A stretch of 64,000 nt of DNA, from contig JAVGWX010000012.1 in NCBI GenBank assembly GCA_036924085.1, positions 31,364,479 to 31,428,478 of the forward strand. The letters are read 5' to 3'. The DNA comes from Ariolimax columbianus (taxonomy: Eukaryota; Mollusca; Gastropoda; Stylommatophora; Arionidae). Position 1 is the stretch's first letter, and every line of letters begins with the position of its first letter. The notes under the pieces are model-generated. The model was not told the DNA's origin. It ran no database searches and saw nothing but the letters and a program-made list of their open reading frames with translations. This document shows, piece by piece, positions 52,905 through 62,930 of this stretch. A program made the translations under genes and the position numbers.

Positions 52905-52978
52905 GATGTTCCCTTGTATACAGACTCTGCAGAGTCTTCTAAACCAGTATAAAGACGTTAAGTTAAGTTACAGAAAGC
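52905..52978 (+). mobile_element. CR1/L2-like LINE 3' terminus with (TTAAG)n end
   Basis: 'tatacagactctgcagagtc', 'ttctaaaccagtataaagac' and 'gttaagttaagtta' match, in reverse complement, the 3' ends at 43,701 and 56,731. Only the terminal ~70 bp remain. Confidence 0.8.
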
Positions 52979-53029
52979 ATATTTCCAAATATTTTCAATG
53001 ACGGTTTAAGATGATGCTGCGAGTCCCAT

Positions 53030-53140
53030 GCTCATCCCTCTTTAGTTGCCGTTTGCAGAATGCTTGGAGGTTACAGTGGTCCTTTTCTTTCCAACGTGGA
53101 TACTCCTCCACAGAATGGGTCTCAGAGACACAACATCGTG
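53030..53140 (-). mobile_element. REP-E element, reverse
   Basis: 'gctcatccctctttagttgc', 'agaatgcttggaggttacag' and 'tggtccttttctttccaac' match 26,815-26,885. Confidence 0.55.
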
Positions 53141-53685
53141 CGATTGGGGAGCATCCAAGCAAACACTAAAACATATATAGGACTGCCTACTTATACAGAC
53201 AACGGAGAGGCAGTCTGGCCCGGGGCAGCGACGATGCTCAAAAACCTGGGGAGTTGGGGGTGTGTGTGGCGGGGGGGGGGGCGCTGCGAAGACCTGGAAT
53301 GCAGTCTCCTTCGTGAACCTCACCGAACTGGAAGCATAGCACCAGTTGATTGAAGAACAAGAAGAAGAACGCCGGTACCACTTGAGTGTTACACTATCCA
53401 GAATCTTCTGTCCTTGCCACCCTTTATCTCCAAACCCGCTAATTCTACCTGTCACATTGTGTTTGTTCTAAAGATCCTTATTCTTGACATGCCCCCTTCC
53501 GAGTATAGCTAACGATCACGAATCGCAGTAACCTCCATACACTGTTTATTTTGTTATGAAAGAATTCCATCCTGTGTGAGTTGTATACATTTGTTCTCTT
53601 CTTCGTGTGTTCGAACACCACTGTGAGTTGGATAAATTTGAGGTTACCTCATAATCACATGACCGCTTTCGACAATGTTAATTGG
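53141..53685. other. unassigned DNA with a G11 tract
   Basis: Eleven G at 53,271-53,281, preceded by a short GT run. No gene recognised; the 137-codon reverse frame gains its Pro-rich part from this tract. Confidence 0.5.
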
Positions 53686-53689
53686 TTGG

Positions 53690-53890
53690 TTTACTAATTC
53701 AGTGCACTTGGTTCGAATCACATCGTGATCAGTTAATTAAACAAATCGGGCATTTCGTGGGTTTGTTCATGGTATAACTGCTTCTTCCAGTCGACCCAGC
53801 TGTAAATGGGTACCTGACGAAATCAAAGGGAAATTTCAGAACAGTTGCTGGAGCTCCAGTTCGGGCTCTGTCGTCTGCACTTTCTGCAAT
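53690..53890 (+). mobile_element. REP-F tRNA-derived SINE, forward copy
   Basis: B-box-like 'ggttcgaatcac' at 53,710-53,721 is followed by the hairpin word 'acccagctgtaaatgggt' at 53,795-53,812 and 'acctg'. This is the opposite orientation to copies 1 and 2 and confirms the order head, body, hairpin, tail. The A-box region is degraded. Confidence 0.6.
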
Positions 53891-53951
53891 GAAAGAGGGA
53901 CAGAACACATTAAGTCTGTTATACAACCATTTTCCATTTCCATAATGGGAT

Positions 53952-54361
53952 GTCCCGAGTGGTTTGCTGGGGTCTTTGTGTAGGACAAAGACACGAATAG
54001 TAGCACTGCCCCATAGAGAGCATGTCGTAAGAGGCGACTAACTGTGGGATATGGCATGATGCCGGCCATGGTTAGGTGGTTTGTTAAGAGCAGCATAGAC
54101 AGTGCCTAACAGGCCGCGGGTCTACTTTTCCCTAGTGTTTGAGTCTATTAAGATGAATACCCACATTGGTTAATCCCCCTCCTTGTAAAAAGGCAGTGAA
54201 GTAATAAGCTGCTCGAGCCTAGCCCTCTAAGCAGGAAATCCTCCTCCCGGCTAAATACAGCTCACGATAGAGCAGGGACATAAGCCCCTGTAGAAGTACA
54301 GGTCGACTAAGTTGGGCCTGCACAGGGACATCTGCCCCTGTAGAAGTACAGGTCGACTAAG
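53952..54361 (+). mobile_element. REP-C element with duplicated 3' terminus
   Basis: Starts 'tcccgagtggtttgctgggg' and contains all REP-C landmarks. At the 3' end the segment 'cacagggacatctgcccctg' plus 'tagaagtacaggtcgactaa' occurs twice (54,268-54,311 and 54,320-54,361), so the end has begun to repeat in tandem. It is the longest copy in the window. Confidence 0.85.
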
Positions 54362-55034
54362 ACTAAAATAATGCCTTGCACACATTTATTTCAACATGAT
54401 ACGAGTATGTGGAATTACACAGCCAACATCACATGTATAACGGTTAACTGTAGGAGGGTATACATGTTTCTACTTTTATGCCCAACGTTCTAGCAAAATG
54501 TGATGTTTATTGTATATACCGATCTTGCTATCGGGAAGAACTGACATGGTAGTCCAGGAAAGAATTTTTCTTGTAGAAGAAGCGCTGGCAGCAAACATAT
54601 TATGCATTTGTAGGCAGCCTGTGGACAGGTAAAGGCTAGTAGAGCACTAACAAAAAGTAAAGATCCCGTTTACACGTCGTGCAGCAAATTGATAATACGA
54701 TGTTAGACCCCCATTTGTTTGAGGTGATGGGGTCAGCATCCTGCCGGCCGCCTTTACTTTTCCGACTAGTTCTGGTGCACCAAGTTTGCCATCGAAAAAA
54801 AAACCCACATCAATTGAGTACTGGGCCAAGATCGTTTGGCTGAAACAGATCCAAATAAATGCATGTTGAAGACAAATGAACCGGACCCTCCGCAGCAAAA
54901 TACAATGTAATGCAAGCTGCCTCTTAAAGAGCCACATAAATCACTTTGGTGAAACCATTGATGTTGATATCTGCTGGCGAAAGAGGAAGGAGAAGGTATA
55001 TAGTCATATATAGCGTATGCGTTTTACAGTGAAG
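54362..55034. other. unassigned DNA
   Basis: No gene or repeat recognised. A 96-codon reverse frame (54,647-54,937) shows no domain. Confidence 0.5.
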
Positions 55035-55190
55035 GAGCGAAGGGTAATCAGTGGCATGTGCAGTATACCCCGCCTCACTTTCTTGCAGTGCTTCTAGAAA
55101 CAGGCTGTCCAACAGCCTGGCCAACGAGATGGGGACCGATACTGTAATCCATGTAGTGGTGCTCTTACTAAGGAGCATCGCATCGCCAAT
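55035..55190 (+). mobile_element. REP-D fragment, forward
   Basis: 'cagtataccccgcctcactt', 'cttctagaaacaggctgtcc' and 'aacagcctggccaacgagat', then 'ggggaccgatactgtaatcc', match the middle of the copy at 56,190-56,290. It ends where REP-H begins. Confidence 0.65.
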
Positions 55191-55192
55191 GG

Positions 55193-55439
55193 GGGCAGCG
55201 TGAGCTAGTGGTTAGTGACACGGCTCACAGTCCGAAGGTGCTGGGTTCGCTTCTCATCACCGCACCGGCCGTTACCCCGAGGAAGCAAACTCTTAAAAAA
55301 TGCAGGAGGAAGCAGACCCTTGCATAAATTGCATGCCGAAGTCGAATGCATTTGGTTCACAGGCGCAAAATAAAAAAAATAGTGCAGCACACACTGCCGT
55401 GCGGAATAGAGACATAAGGCGAAGCCAAACAACAACAAA
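55193..55439 (+). mobile_element. REP-H tRNA-derived SINE, best copy, with (CAA)n tail
   Basis: A-box-like 'gagctagtggttagtgac' (about 55,202-55,219) and B-box-like 'gggttcgcttctc' (about 55,243-55,255) sit in tRNA-like spacing at the 5' end. The body ('accccgaggaagcaaactc', 'tgcataaattgcatgccga', 'aagtcgaatgcatttggttc') leads to 'gaagccaaacaacaacaaaa'. About 247 bp. Reverse copies lie at 8,800, 34,940 and 57,510. Confidence 0.8.
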
Positions 55440-55499
55440 AAATGGAAAACCCAGAGACATAGTCTAAATGAGCAATGATCACAGGAGGAGAATATGAAG

Positions 55500-55765
55500 A
55501 AGCAAAATGAACGGTTTAAAAGAAAACAGTATGAGCAACAACTGGTACAGCGAGCAAACAGAGTCTAACAGTGACACCGTTATAATGCTTACAGAGAATA
55601 GATCAAGCCACAACATTCAAATTACGAATGGGTCAATGCTGACCATTTGCTCAACAAATAAGAAATTGATGACTCGTCCATGTGTGCTTGTGGGGAAATA
55701 AGACAAATAATAGAATATCATCTGCAAGTCTGTCGATTCCATGCGAGGAACAAAGTTAGGAAATG
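55500..55765 (+). pseudogene. possible LINE C-terminal Cys/His fragment
   Basis: Shifting the open 64-codon frame by one base near 55,678 gives CACGEIRQIIEYHLQVCRF. This is the C-x-C-G...H-x4-C spacing found after RNase H in I/Jockey-group LINEs (compare CPCGTGKMTAEHLLQNC at 40.37 kb). The similarity is short and could be chance. Confidence 0.35.
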
Positions 55766-55769
55766 ACCA

Positions 55770-56120
55770 GCTCCAACATATCAGAACCTCATTTACAAGC
55801 CTGTCGACTCCACGAAAGGAGCAGAATTACATGACAAACCTAATACAGGATAAACCGCGTGGTGACGAGAGAAAAGTGAGACAGTTCAGTTCAGGTGCCA
55901 TCTCCACAGCTAAGATCGGCTGCAATAAAAATCCAGCGGCATGTTTCTGTTGTCTTTATGGTACAAAGCGTTTCCCCCGCCACATTTCATTCCAGTTTTG
56001 GTTTCAGCACGATGTTTTGTATATCTATATGACCAAAATATCGTTCCTATCGGATTTCCATCATCAATTTTTTTTTGCACATATTTTTTCTCCAGACTTC
56101 CTTAGTTTTGCTTCCTATGA
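55770..56120. other. unassigned DNA
   Basis: No gene or element recognised; a 135-codon forward frame (55,741-56,148) runs across from the fragment above into REP-D and lacks motifs. Confidence 0.45.
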
Positions 56121-56124
56121 GACT

Positions 56125-56445
56125 GTCTGGTCAGGCAAAATATACTGATCAGACATATTAGTCAAGGCCAGGCAAACAATACTGGCCAAGACCCTCACCT
56201 CGCCTTCCTAGTAGCTTTCCCTGGAAACGGGCTGTTTTTATGGCAGCATGGCTAACAAGGTGAGGGATCGACGTAATCCCCATAATAGTGAGTGACACTG
56301 AGATAGCACAACCGTCTGGAGTACCCCGGCCCACTTACATCAGCACGCTCGGTATGGGAGGAAAGTTACTGCAACCCGGCATGCAACGTCATTTTCAGTA
56401 CATACAAAGAGAAACCTACACATTGTGGGCATTCGCAAACAACAT
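56125..56445 (+). mobile_element. REP-D element, forward, near full length
   Basis: Order: 'ctggtcaggcaaaatatact', 'gatcagacatattagtcaag', 'ctggccaagaccctcacctc', 'ctggaaacgggctgtttt', 'ggctaacaaggtgagggatc', 'catcagcacgctcggtatgg', 'actgcaacccggcatgcaac' and 'acattgtgggcattcgcaaa', then 'caacattgg'. This copy and 59,130-59,545 define the family. Confidence 0.85.
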
Positions 56446-56730
56446 TGGAGACGGACCCCTTGCTTCTATATTACCCACATTTCAAAGACATAAATTCTCT
56501 TCTCCAGTCGTTTGTCCATTGTATAAGTGTCTACGTCATGCAGTAAAGCTTATAATACGTACAACCCGATCACTCTCATTTGTAATTTGTACGCGACTTT
56601 CTTTGGTACGGTGATCAACACACGACTCATGTTGCTTGATGAAAACAAATTTGGTCATCAATATTCACTTCCTGATTTCCATTTTACATCTACTATTTTC
56701 CGTTATTACGTTTCCAAGATAGCATTAGCT

Positions 56731-57365
56731 CTTAACCTTAACTTAACTTATCTTAAGGTCTTTATACTGGTTTAGAAGACTCTGCAGAGTCTGTATACAA
56801 CCAGTTTCATTTACATTCTTGCTTTAAAAACTATGCGCATCCAATCTAATCTTAAACGCATTAATGGTCCGTGCCTCCACTATTTCCTGTGGCAATGCTT
56901 TCTAAGTATGTACCACTCTCTTACTAAACAAATATTTCCTAATATCTAATCTGGACCTTTCTTTAGTTCATTTTTAACTCTGCCCTCTTGTTCTTGTAGG
57001 TGGTTGCATTTTAAAAAAAATTGTTGTGGGCTAATTTATCTATTCCTCTGATTGTCTTATAAACCTGTATTTTTCTAAACACTGTAGGCCGGTTTTTAGG
57101 ATTCTTTCCTCATAACTGTAATTATGGAATCCCACTATCAGCTTTGTCGCTCTGTTTTTGTATCCTTTCCATCACGTTTATATCCCCTCTATGATAAGGA
57201 CTCCACACATGTACACAGTACTTCAATCTAGGTCTAACTAATGCATTATACAGTTTAAATTTCACATCCTTGCCCCTATGTTCAATATTTCTTTTTATCA
57301 TACCTAACATTGCATTTGCCATTTTTACTGCTAATCTGGACTTGCCAACTCACTTTACCTCTATG
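56731..57365 (-). pseudogene. CR1/L2-like LINE 3' end, decayed
   Basis: The 66-codon reverse frame 57,122-57,322 reads MANAMLGMIKRNIEHRGKDV, KFKLYNALVRPRLKYCVHVW and SPYHRGDINVMERIQKQSDK. This precedes the 'ERIQKRATKMI' region of the copy at 43,701-44,304. The rest runs left in broken frames to a 3' end 'gtcttctaaaccagtataaa' plus (TTAAG)n at 56,731-56,760. 5'-truncated. Confidence 0.85.
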
Positions 57366-57509
57366 GTCTATTATAACCCATATTCTTGTATTTGAGCGTA
57401 CATTTGTATCTGTAGATGTTGAGTGTAATGGTAATGCTTGTGTTTGCTGACATCCGGGCCTACTGGTACCGGCAGTAGGAACATTGGCAATGGACTATGA
57501 CAACATTTT

Positions 57510-57700
57510 GAAATTGTTGCTGCTTTCTCATTATATCTCTATTCCCCAGGGCGATGTGCGTTGCACTACGTTGTTTATTTTGCGCCTGTCAGCCCAGTGC
57601 ATCCGACTTCTGCATGCATTTTATGTAAGGGTCTGCTACCTCCTGCATTGTCTAAGGGTTTGCTTCTCCGGGGTAACGGGCAGTGCTGTGATGGGGATTT
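57510..57700 (-). mobile_element. REP-H SINE, 3' body, reverse
   Basis: 'attttgcgcctgtcagccca', 'gtgcatccgacttctgcatg', 'taagggtctgctacctcctg' and 'gcttctccggggtaacgggc' are the reverse complement of 55,265-55,400. The tRNA-like head is missing. Confidence 0.75.
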
Positions 57701-58390
57701 TGAAATTGATTAACGACAGCCTATTGGACGAGGATGTTATAAGCTGACGATGCACAGATTACTCGATTTTTAAATAACAAGTGGGCCAAGCAGAGAGTTG
57801 CGTCTGAGAGGACTTAGCAGAAGTGTGTAACGCCATTGGACTACGAGAAACATCAATATCTACACTCTTCCTCATTTACTAGAATGGATTGAACACTTAT
57901 GGGTATCACGGGTATGTAAACAATTATGTGACTTCGATTGTTAACAGAGTGAAGAGACTGGCACAAGAGCCAAATGAAAACAATTTTGTATGCACAAAGA
58001 ATGCACCACAGTATTTTACACCAGCAACTACATGATTACAGTGTTTATTCCTATTGCTAACTATGCCCCGAGACGATTTATAGGTTTAAGGAATAAATGC
58101 TGCTTGCTCATGAAGTCTCCACGCAGTGTACAGACTGGGATTTTATTTTACGTTTTATATAAAAACCATATGCCTTAATGGGGTTTAGAACCCATGTCCC
58201 TTTGGTCAGAAGGCTGGCATTCAAATTACTGCAATGTAATCTGCAGAAACATTTTAATGACAGATGAAAACACAGAGAGACAAATGGTGCTATTCACAAA
58301 CGCGATGCCAGTGGTTGTGGTACTGGTTTACCAAAATAATACAAAACCTATAGGAACTAAGAGTGGTATTCTATGAACTATGTCACCTGT
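57701..58390. other. unassigned DNA
   Basis: No gene recognised. A tRNA B-box-like word 'gggttctaaacccc' in reverse lies near 58,181-58,194, but no supporting structure is seen. Confidence 0.45.
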
Positions 58391-58394
58391 GTAA

Positions 58395-59085
58395 AACAGC
58401 TGTGATACAGTGAATTACATCTCAGTGCAACAACATTCTTAGCAATGAAGAAGTTGGCATACTGTCAAGAGAAGGTGGAATGCTACATCAACCTGATATA
58501 GGTATAACTTGTGAAGAAGCCGAGAGGTTTGCCAGGTGTAGATACAGTAACAAGTTGGAAGGAGAGCACACAGGTCAACAACCAAATGACGTATATTACC
58601 AGCTCAACGGAGGTGAACGTGTGATAATATTTAAACTGTATATGCCACAATAGAAAGCGATTTAATTCATTAGCTGTAAGGTGCATACATATACACATAC
58701 ACACATCTAGATATTGGTTAACACGTCCTGGTATCGCTAAAATGACTGCGGTCTGGGGTGGAAAGAGACGTGTCTCTGCCAGTATATACAGAGAGGCAAA
58801 CATCAACGATAGAAACAAACAGCCATAGACTAGATACCAAAGAGCAGGAAATACAGATGCATGTGTCTGCGGCACTGACAAAATGACTACCGAACATCTA
58901 GTTTAAATGTTTCCAACATAAGTGAAACAAAGAAAACGTGTGGCCATCACTAATACAATTCCTGAACAAGTTCCTAGAAGAAATCAATAGCTTGAGACTA
59001 ATTATAGTTTTCTTTGCATACGATAATTTCAAATTGACGCTTGAAAACGGACGAAGAAGAAGAAGAGAAAGAAGAATAAGAAGTT
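58395..59085 (+). pseudogene. old LINE copy (relative of the 38.2-kb element)
   Basis: Forward translation in broken frames gives RFARCRYSNKLEGEHTGQQP, NDVYYQLNGGERVIIFKL, then DACVCGTDKMTTEHLV and NVWPSLIQFLNKFLEEINSL. These run parallel to 'RLIKTRYMTKWETEHTGYTK', 'NDAYYQLNRKEQVVVFRL', 'DECPCGTGKMTAEHLL' and 'QMWPLPVELQDKL' of the intact copy, at much lower identity. It ends in a degraded (GAA)n tail (59,053-59,085). An insertion lies between the two blocks. Confidence 0.75.
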
Positions 59086-59129
59086 TTTTCTAAACAGTTT
59101 GTATTAGCTTGTAAAATCATGTACCTGAT

Positions 59130-59545
59130 TTCTTTCTAACGACTGGTCGGGCAAAATATACTGTTCAGACATGTTAGTCAGGTTCAGGCAAAATTTGCTG
59201 ATCAGACATGTTAGTCAAGTTCAGACAAACTAAACTGATCAGACGTGTTAGTCAAGTTCAGACAAAATAAACTGATCAGACGTGTTAGTCAGGTCCAGAC
59301 AAAATTTACTGGACAAGACCCTCACCTTGGCTTCCTCATAGCCCTTCCAGGAAACGGGCTGTTTTCACGGCAGCCTGGCTAACGAGGTGAGGCACAACCA
59401 CCTGGAAGACACGGTCCACCTTCATCAGCACGCTTGGAATGTGAAGAACGCTACTACAACCCGCCAGTTAAAGTCCTTTTCAGGGCGCACAAAGGAGTAA
59501 CCTTCTCGTTGTGGGCATTCGCAAACAACAACAACAACATCGCCC
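59130..59545 (+). mobile_element. REP-D element, full length, with internal tandem 5' units and (CAA)n tail
   Basis: Four to five imperfect units of about 38 bp at 59,151-59,310 contain 'caaaat..actgatcagac' and 'gttagtcaggttcag'. They are followed by 'ctggacaagaccctcacctt', 'ggaaacgggctgttttcacg', 'tggctaacgaggtgaggcac', 'cttcatcagcacgcttggaa' and 'actacaacccgcca', then 'attcgcaaacaacaac'. Non-coding, ends in CAA repeats. Confidence 0.85.
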
Positions 59546-59639
59546 TCTATTTTTCTATTGTGACTGCCTCAGCATTTACATTTTCGGAACACATCTTTTG
59601 ATAGTAAATAAACATTTCGTCTCTGTTGTTGTCATTTTG

Positions 59640-59748
59640 TTTGTGTTATACTAATCCATATTATGATTAAGTTGCTTTTGTTTTTGTTATACTAATCCAA
59701 ATTACGATTAAGTTGCTATTGTTTTTGTTATACCAATCCATATTCCTG
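59640..59748. repeat. 41-bp tandem repeat, about 2.6 copies
   Basis: 'gttatactaatcca' at 59,645 and 59,686 and 'gttataccaatcca' at 59,727, each followed by a 'attaagttgct' word. Confidence 0.9.
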
Positions 59749-59749
59749 T

Positions 59750-60270
59750 TTTAAAGGAAGACATACCTAGAACGGATGACACAGGGCAGGAAAACAGGCG
59801 AGAATTTGTTTAAGACCTATATATGATAGGGAGCTGAACCATTTTGATGATGATTTTATATTCTTGTTTAACCTATAGTATATGTTATCTAATTTGTGAT
59901 GCCAATTTCGTTGTAGTCCGCAGGATATGGGTTGAAGAGCCGCACGCGGCAGGCGGACTGCAAGTTTGAGACACATGGACTAAGGATACCTCCATTGTGA
60001 AGGTAAGAAACACGTTTTAGTTTCAGTTGGTATCATCCAAAACATACAATGGCTCAAGCCAAAATCTATTTTCGAGCAACGGCAAACGGTAAACACTCTG
60101 TTCTGTTATGTTAAGAATCGACGACGCCATTGCACTACCCGCAAACCCATAAGAGCAGTGTCCTTCAATAAATGATGAAGAGTGTGGATACTGATGTTCC
60201 CAGTAGCCCGCTGGTTATACATACTCCTGCTCCATTCTCTCATGTATCCCCTCTTGCTCAACCTACGGAT
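59750..60270. other. unassigned DNA
   Basis: No gene recognised. 60,105-60,150 shares 'gttaagaatcgac' and a nearby 'acccata' with 40,655-40,700. Confidence 0.45.
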
Positions 60271-60276
60271 GTGATC

Positions 60277-60669
60277 TTCTTTTTCTTCTTCATCGTACAC
60301 AGTCAGACATCAACCTTTATTTTTTCGAAAAAAGCAGCGGTCATCCTGAGGCTGTCGACACTGCCATAGAGCGTGTCTAGGGTTGCCACTGGTGATGGCC
60401 ACATCTGCTCTCTCTGATCCTCGTATGTCGGGCAGTTTTGCAGCAAATGCTCAGCGGTCATTTTCCCGGTACCACACGGGCATTCATCAGTGCCACCTAT
60501 CTTCAATTTGTTGAATAGGTGGTACCTAAGTCTATTGTGGCCAGTGCGAAGTCTGAAGACCACGACCTGCTCTTTTCTGTTCAACTGGTAATAGGCATCG
60601 TTTCTTGTGTATCCAGTATGTTCGGTTACCCATTTGGTCATGTATCTAGCTCTAATAAGCCGTTTTGTG
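60277..60669 (-). mobile_element. LINE copy, 5'-truncated, reverse, C-terminal 126-codon frame open
   Basis: Reverse frame 60,303-60,683: RLIRARYMTKWVTEHTGYTR, NDAYYQLNRKEQVVVFRLRT, then GGTDECPCGTGKMTAEHLLQ. It is about as close to the 38.2-kb element as the 18,988 copy, but the first Cys of the cluster is Gly and the end reads KIKVDV. The tail (T/C-rich from 60,277) is degraded. I do not see a clear target duplication. Confidence 0.88.
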
Positions 60670-60965
60670 TTCAAAATAGACACCTACTGAATAGGGCCGG
60701 TGCAAATATCAAGGAAATAGGAATCAAGAGAAGGCTAACATGGATATTACAGAGACAACAGTTGCAGCTCTAATAAAAAGGAAATACTGAATGAACACTA
60801 GCCAGAAAAAAAAATAATATTTTAGCATATTTATACATTCTGAAAACACAAACAGGAGCAAATAGAAAAGACAATTAAGTAATGGATAATCAGCAATAAA
60901 TATATCATGTAGCATGTCCTTTACAGAACGTCGCTCCCATCATAGTCTGTCTGAAAGAAACTCGT
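60670..60965. other. unassigned AT-rich DNA
   Basis: No gene or repeat recognised between the LINE copy and the RTE-like pseudogene. Confidence 0.5.
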
Positions 60966-60969
60966 TCCC

Positions 60970-62650
60970 TTTCAATACTCCAGTCTCCGCCACAGTCCCA
61001 GACATTCCTGGATATCTTGGTGCCATCGTCTTCTTGGTCTACCCCTTCCTCTTTTGCCTGGCACCATACCTTCTATCACCGTTCTCTCAAGACCGTTGTG
61101 TCTCTTGATGTGACCAAAGTATTTAAATTTCTGGCCAAAATGAAATTGATAAACCAGTTCTCCTCTATGCTCAACTCTTGCTGAACGTCCACATTTGTTC
61201 TTTTCTCTGTCCAGGGTATTCTGAGGATCTTTCTGTAACATTTTGACTCGAAGGATTCGATTCTTTGTCTAGAAGTTTTGGTAATTGTCCATGATTCACA
61301 GCCATAAGCTGCCACAGGAAAAACACAGGCTCTGAAGACTTACATTTGTCCTTTTGTTGGTGCTCTTCCATAATTTCTTCAGGCTGTTCAGTCTCTGCAT
61401 TGCCATGGCTATCGCTCTTCTGATTTATTTCGAGCAGTCACCATTTTTGTCAATTCTGGAGCCCAGATATTCAAAATGTGTGACCTGATCTATTTCCTCA
61501 CCACCCACTGTAAATTTATGCTGACATTGTGTTTTGTCGGTGGTCATTATCTTTGTTCTGTTTATGTATATAAACAGATTTTGATCTTTACTGTGCCCAT
61601 TTACTGCTGAAATTAGCTGCTCTAGCTCTTCTGCACTTCTTGATAGTATCACTGTGTCATCTGCGTATCGTAACTCTAGAATCTCGTACCCGCCAATGGT
61701 AAATATATAAAAACTGTCAATGTTCTCGTCTTCTCTAACATTTCTCATTATACATTCCGCATATATGTTGTATAGATAAGGTGAGAGGATACATCCTTGT
61801 CTTACTCTCTTTTGTACTGCAAACCAATCTGATGTTTGCCCAGATACTCGGACAGCGACTTATTGATCTTGGTATAATGTTTCAATGAGATGAATAATGT
61901 GCACAGGAAACCCAATTTCCTTCATGATGTTCCACAGATTTTGATGTTTTACCGCATGGAAGGCTTTAGTGTAATCGATGAAACATATGTACAGGTCTAC
62001 ATTAAACTCTCTAAATTTTTCGTAGATATTCCTCATATTGAATATGCGGTTCCTGGTCCCTCTGTCTTTTCTAAAATCTGCTTGAACCACATGGCTTTCA
62101 GATTAAAATCGTTCATCTATCCTTCGTAATAGGATCCGAAAGAGTAATTTGCTAGCGTGGCTGACTAGTGCGGTAGTTTGTGTACAGCTTCAGGTTGCCT
62201 TTTTGGGGAAGGGAATTTAAATTGATTTCTTCCATGCTTTTGGCCCCTCTGCGCTGTGCCATATCTGTTTACACAGCTTGGGATAAACTCCAGCACTGGC
62301 CTCCCCTCCTGCTTGTATAAGCTCTGCTTGGATATCATCACATCATGGGGACTTTCCCTTTTTCAGGCTTTTGATTGCTGAACGTACTTCCTCCAATGTT
62401 GGTTCAGGTTCTTTCTCATCCTTCGGTAGGATTGTAACTGAGCGCTTTGTGCTATCTTCATACACGGTTCTGCAGTACTCTCTCCATCTATTCAGTATGT
62501 CTTTGGTTTTTGTTAATGTGTTATCCTCTTTATCATTGATGACATGCGGAACCGGACGGAATTCTCTTGTCAGTGTTCTTATCGCCTTAAAGGCTCCTAT
62601 CTCCCTGCCTTGTTGCTGTAGATTTTCTATGTCCTTACAAGTGTTCACTA
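60970..62650 (-). pseudogene. RTE-like LINE pseudogene, reverse transcriptase largely traceable
   Basis: Read from right to left on the minus strand. The linker before the polymerase is at 62,343-62,648 (EPTLEEVRSAIKSLKKGKSP). The fingers and palm are at 61,860-62,090 (ADFRKDRGTRNRIFNMRNIY, YICFIDYTKAFHAVKHQNLW). The catalytic YADD is at 61,656-61,667, in LELRYADDTVILSRS. Then come 'FEYLGSRIDKNGDCSK', 'YGCESWTITKTSRQRIESFE', and the tail 'FKYFGHIKRHNGLERTVIEG', 'GRGRPRRRWHQDIQECLGL'. At least four frame breaks or stops separate these blocks, and the endonuclease is missing. RTE/BovB-like by motif wording; the clade is tentative. Confidence 0.85.
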
Positions 62651-62714
62651 CCTATCTTCTTTGAAAAACGTGGACTGCACGAACATTAGGTTACCGCTTT
62701 CAATTATTTAAAGA

Positions 62715-62930
62715 CATGTCAAGATTAGATATTGGAAAATATTTGTTTTAGTCAGAGAGGGGTGGATATTTGTATTGCACATGATGTGATGGAGGCAGGG
62801 TCAGTTAATGGATTTAAAAATTAATTAGATGTTCACTGTTGTTTTTAGTAATTGGTGGAGTGAAATAAACTGGTTGTATAGACTCCTGTAGGGCCTTCTA
62901 TACCAGTATAATGAAGTTAAGTTAAAAATT
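62715..62930 (+). pseudogene. CR1/L2-like LINE 3' end, forward
   Basis: Broken forward frames give RLDIGKYLF, GGRVS and KLIRCSLLF, parallel to 'RLDIRKYFFSQRVVSAWNAL' and 'NAFKNKLDAHSF' of the copy at 43.8 kb. It ends 'accagtataatgaagttaag' plus 'ttaa', the family 3' end. Very short and old. Confidence 0.7.

Noticed and set aside
58171..58245. tRNA-like sequence on the reverse strand
   Set aside because: Only a B-box-like word ('gggttctaaacccc') is present; no A box in position and no cloverleaf.
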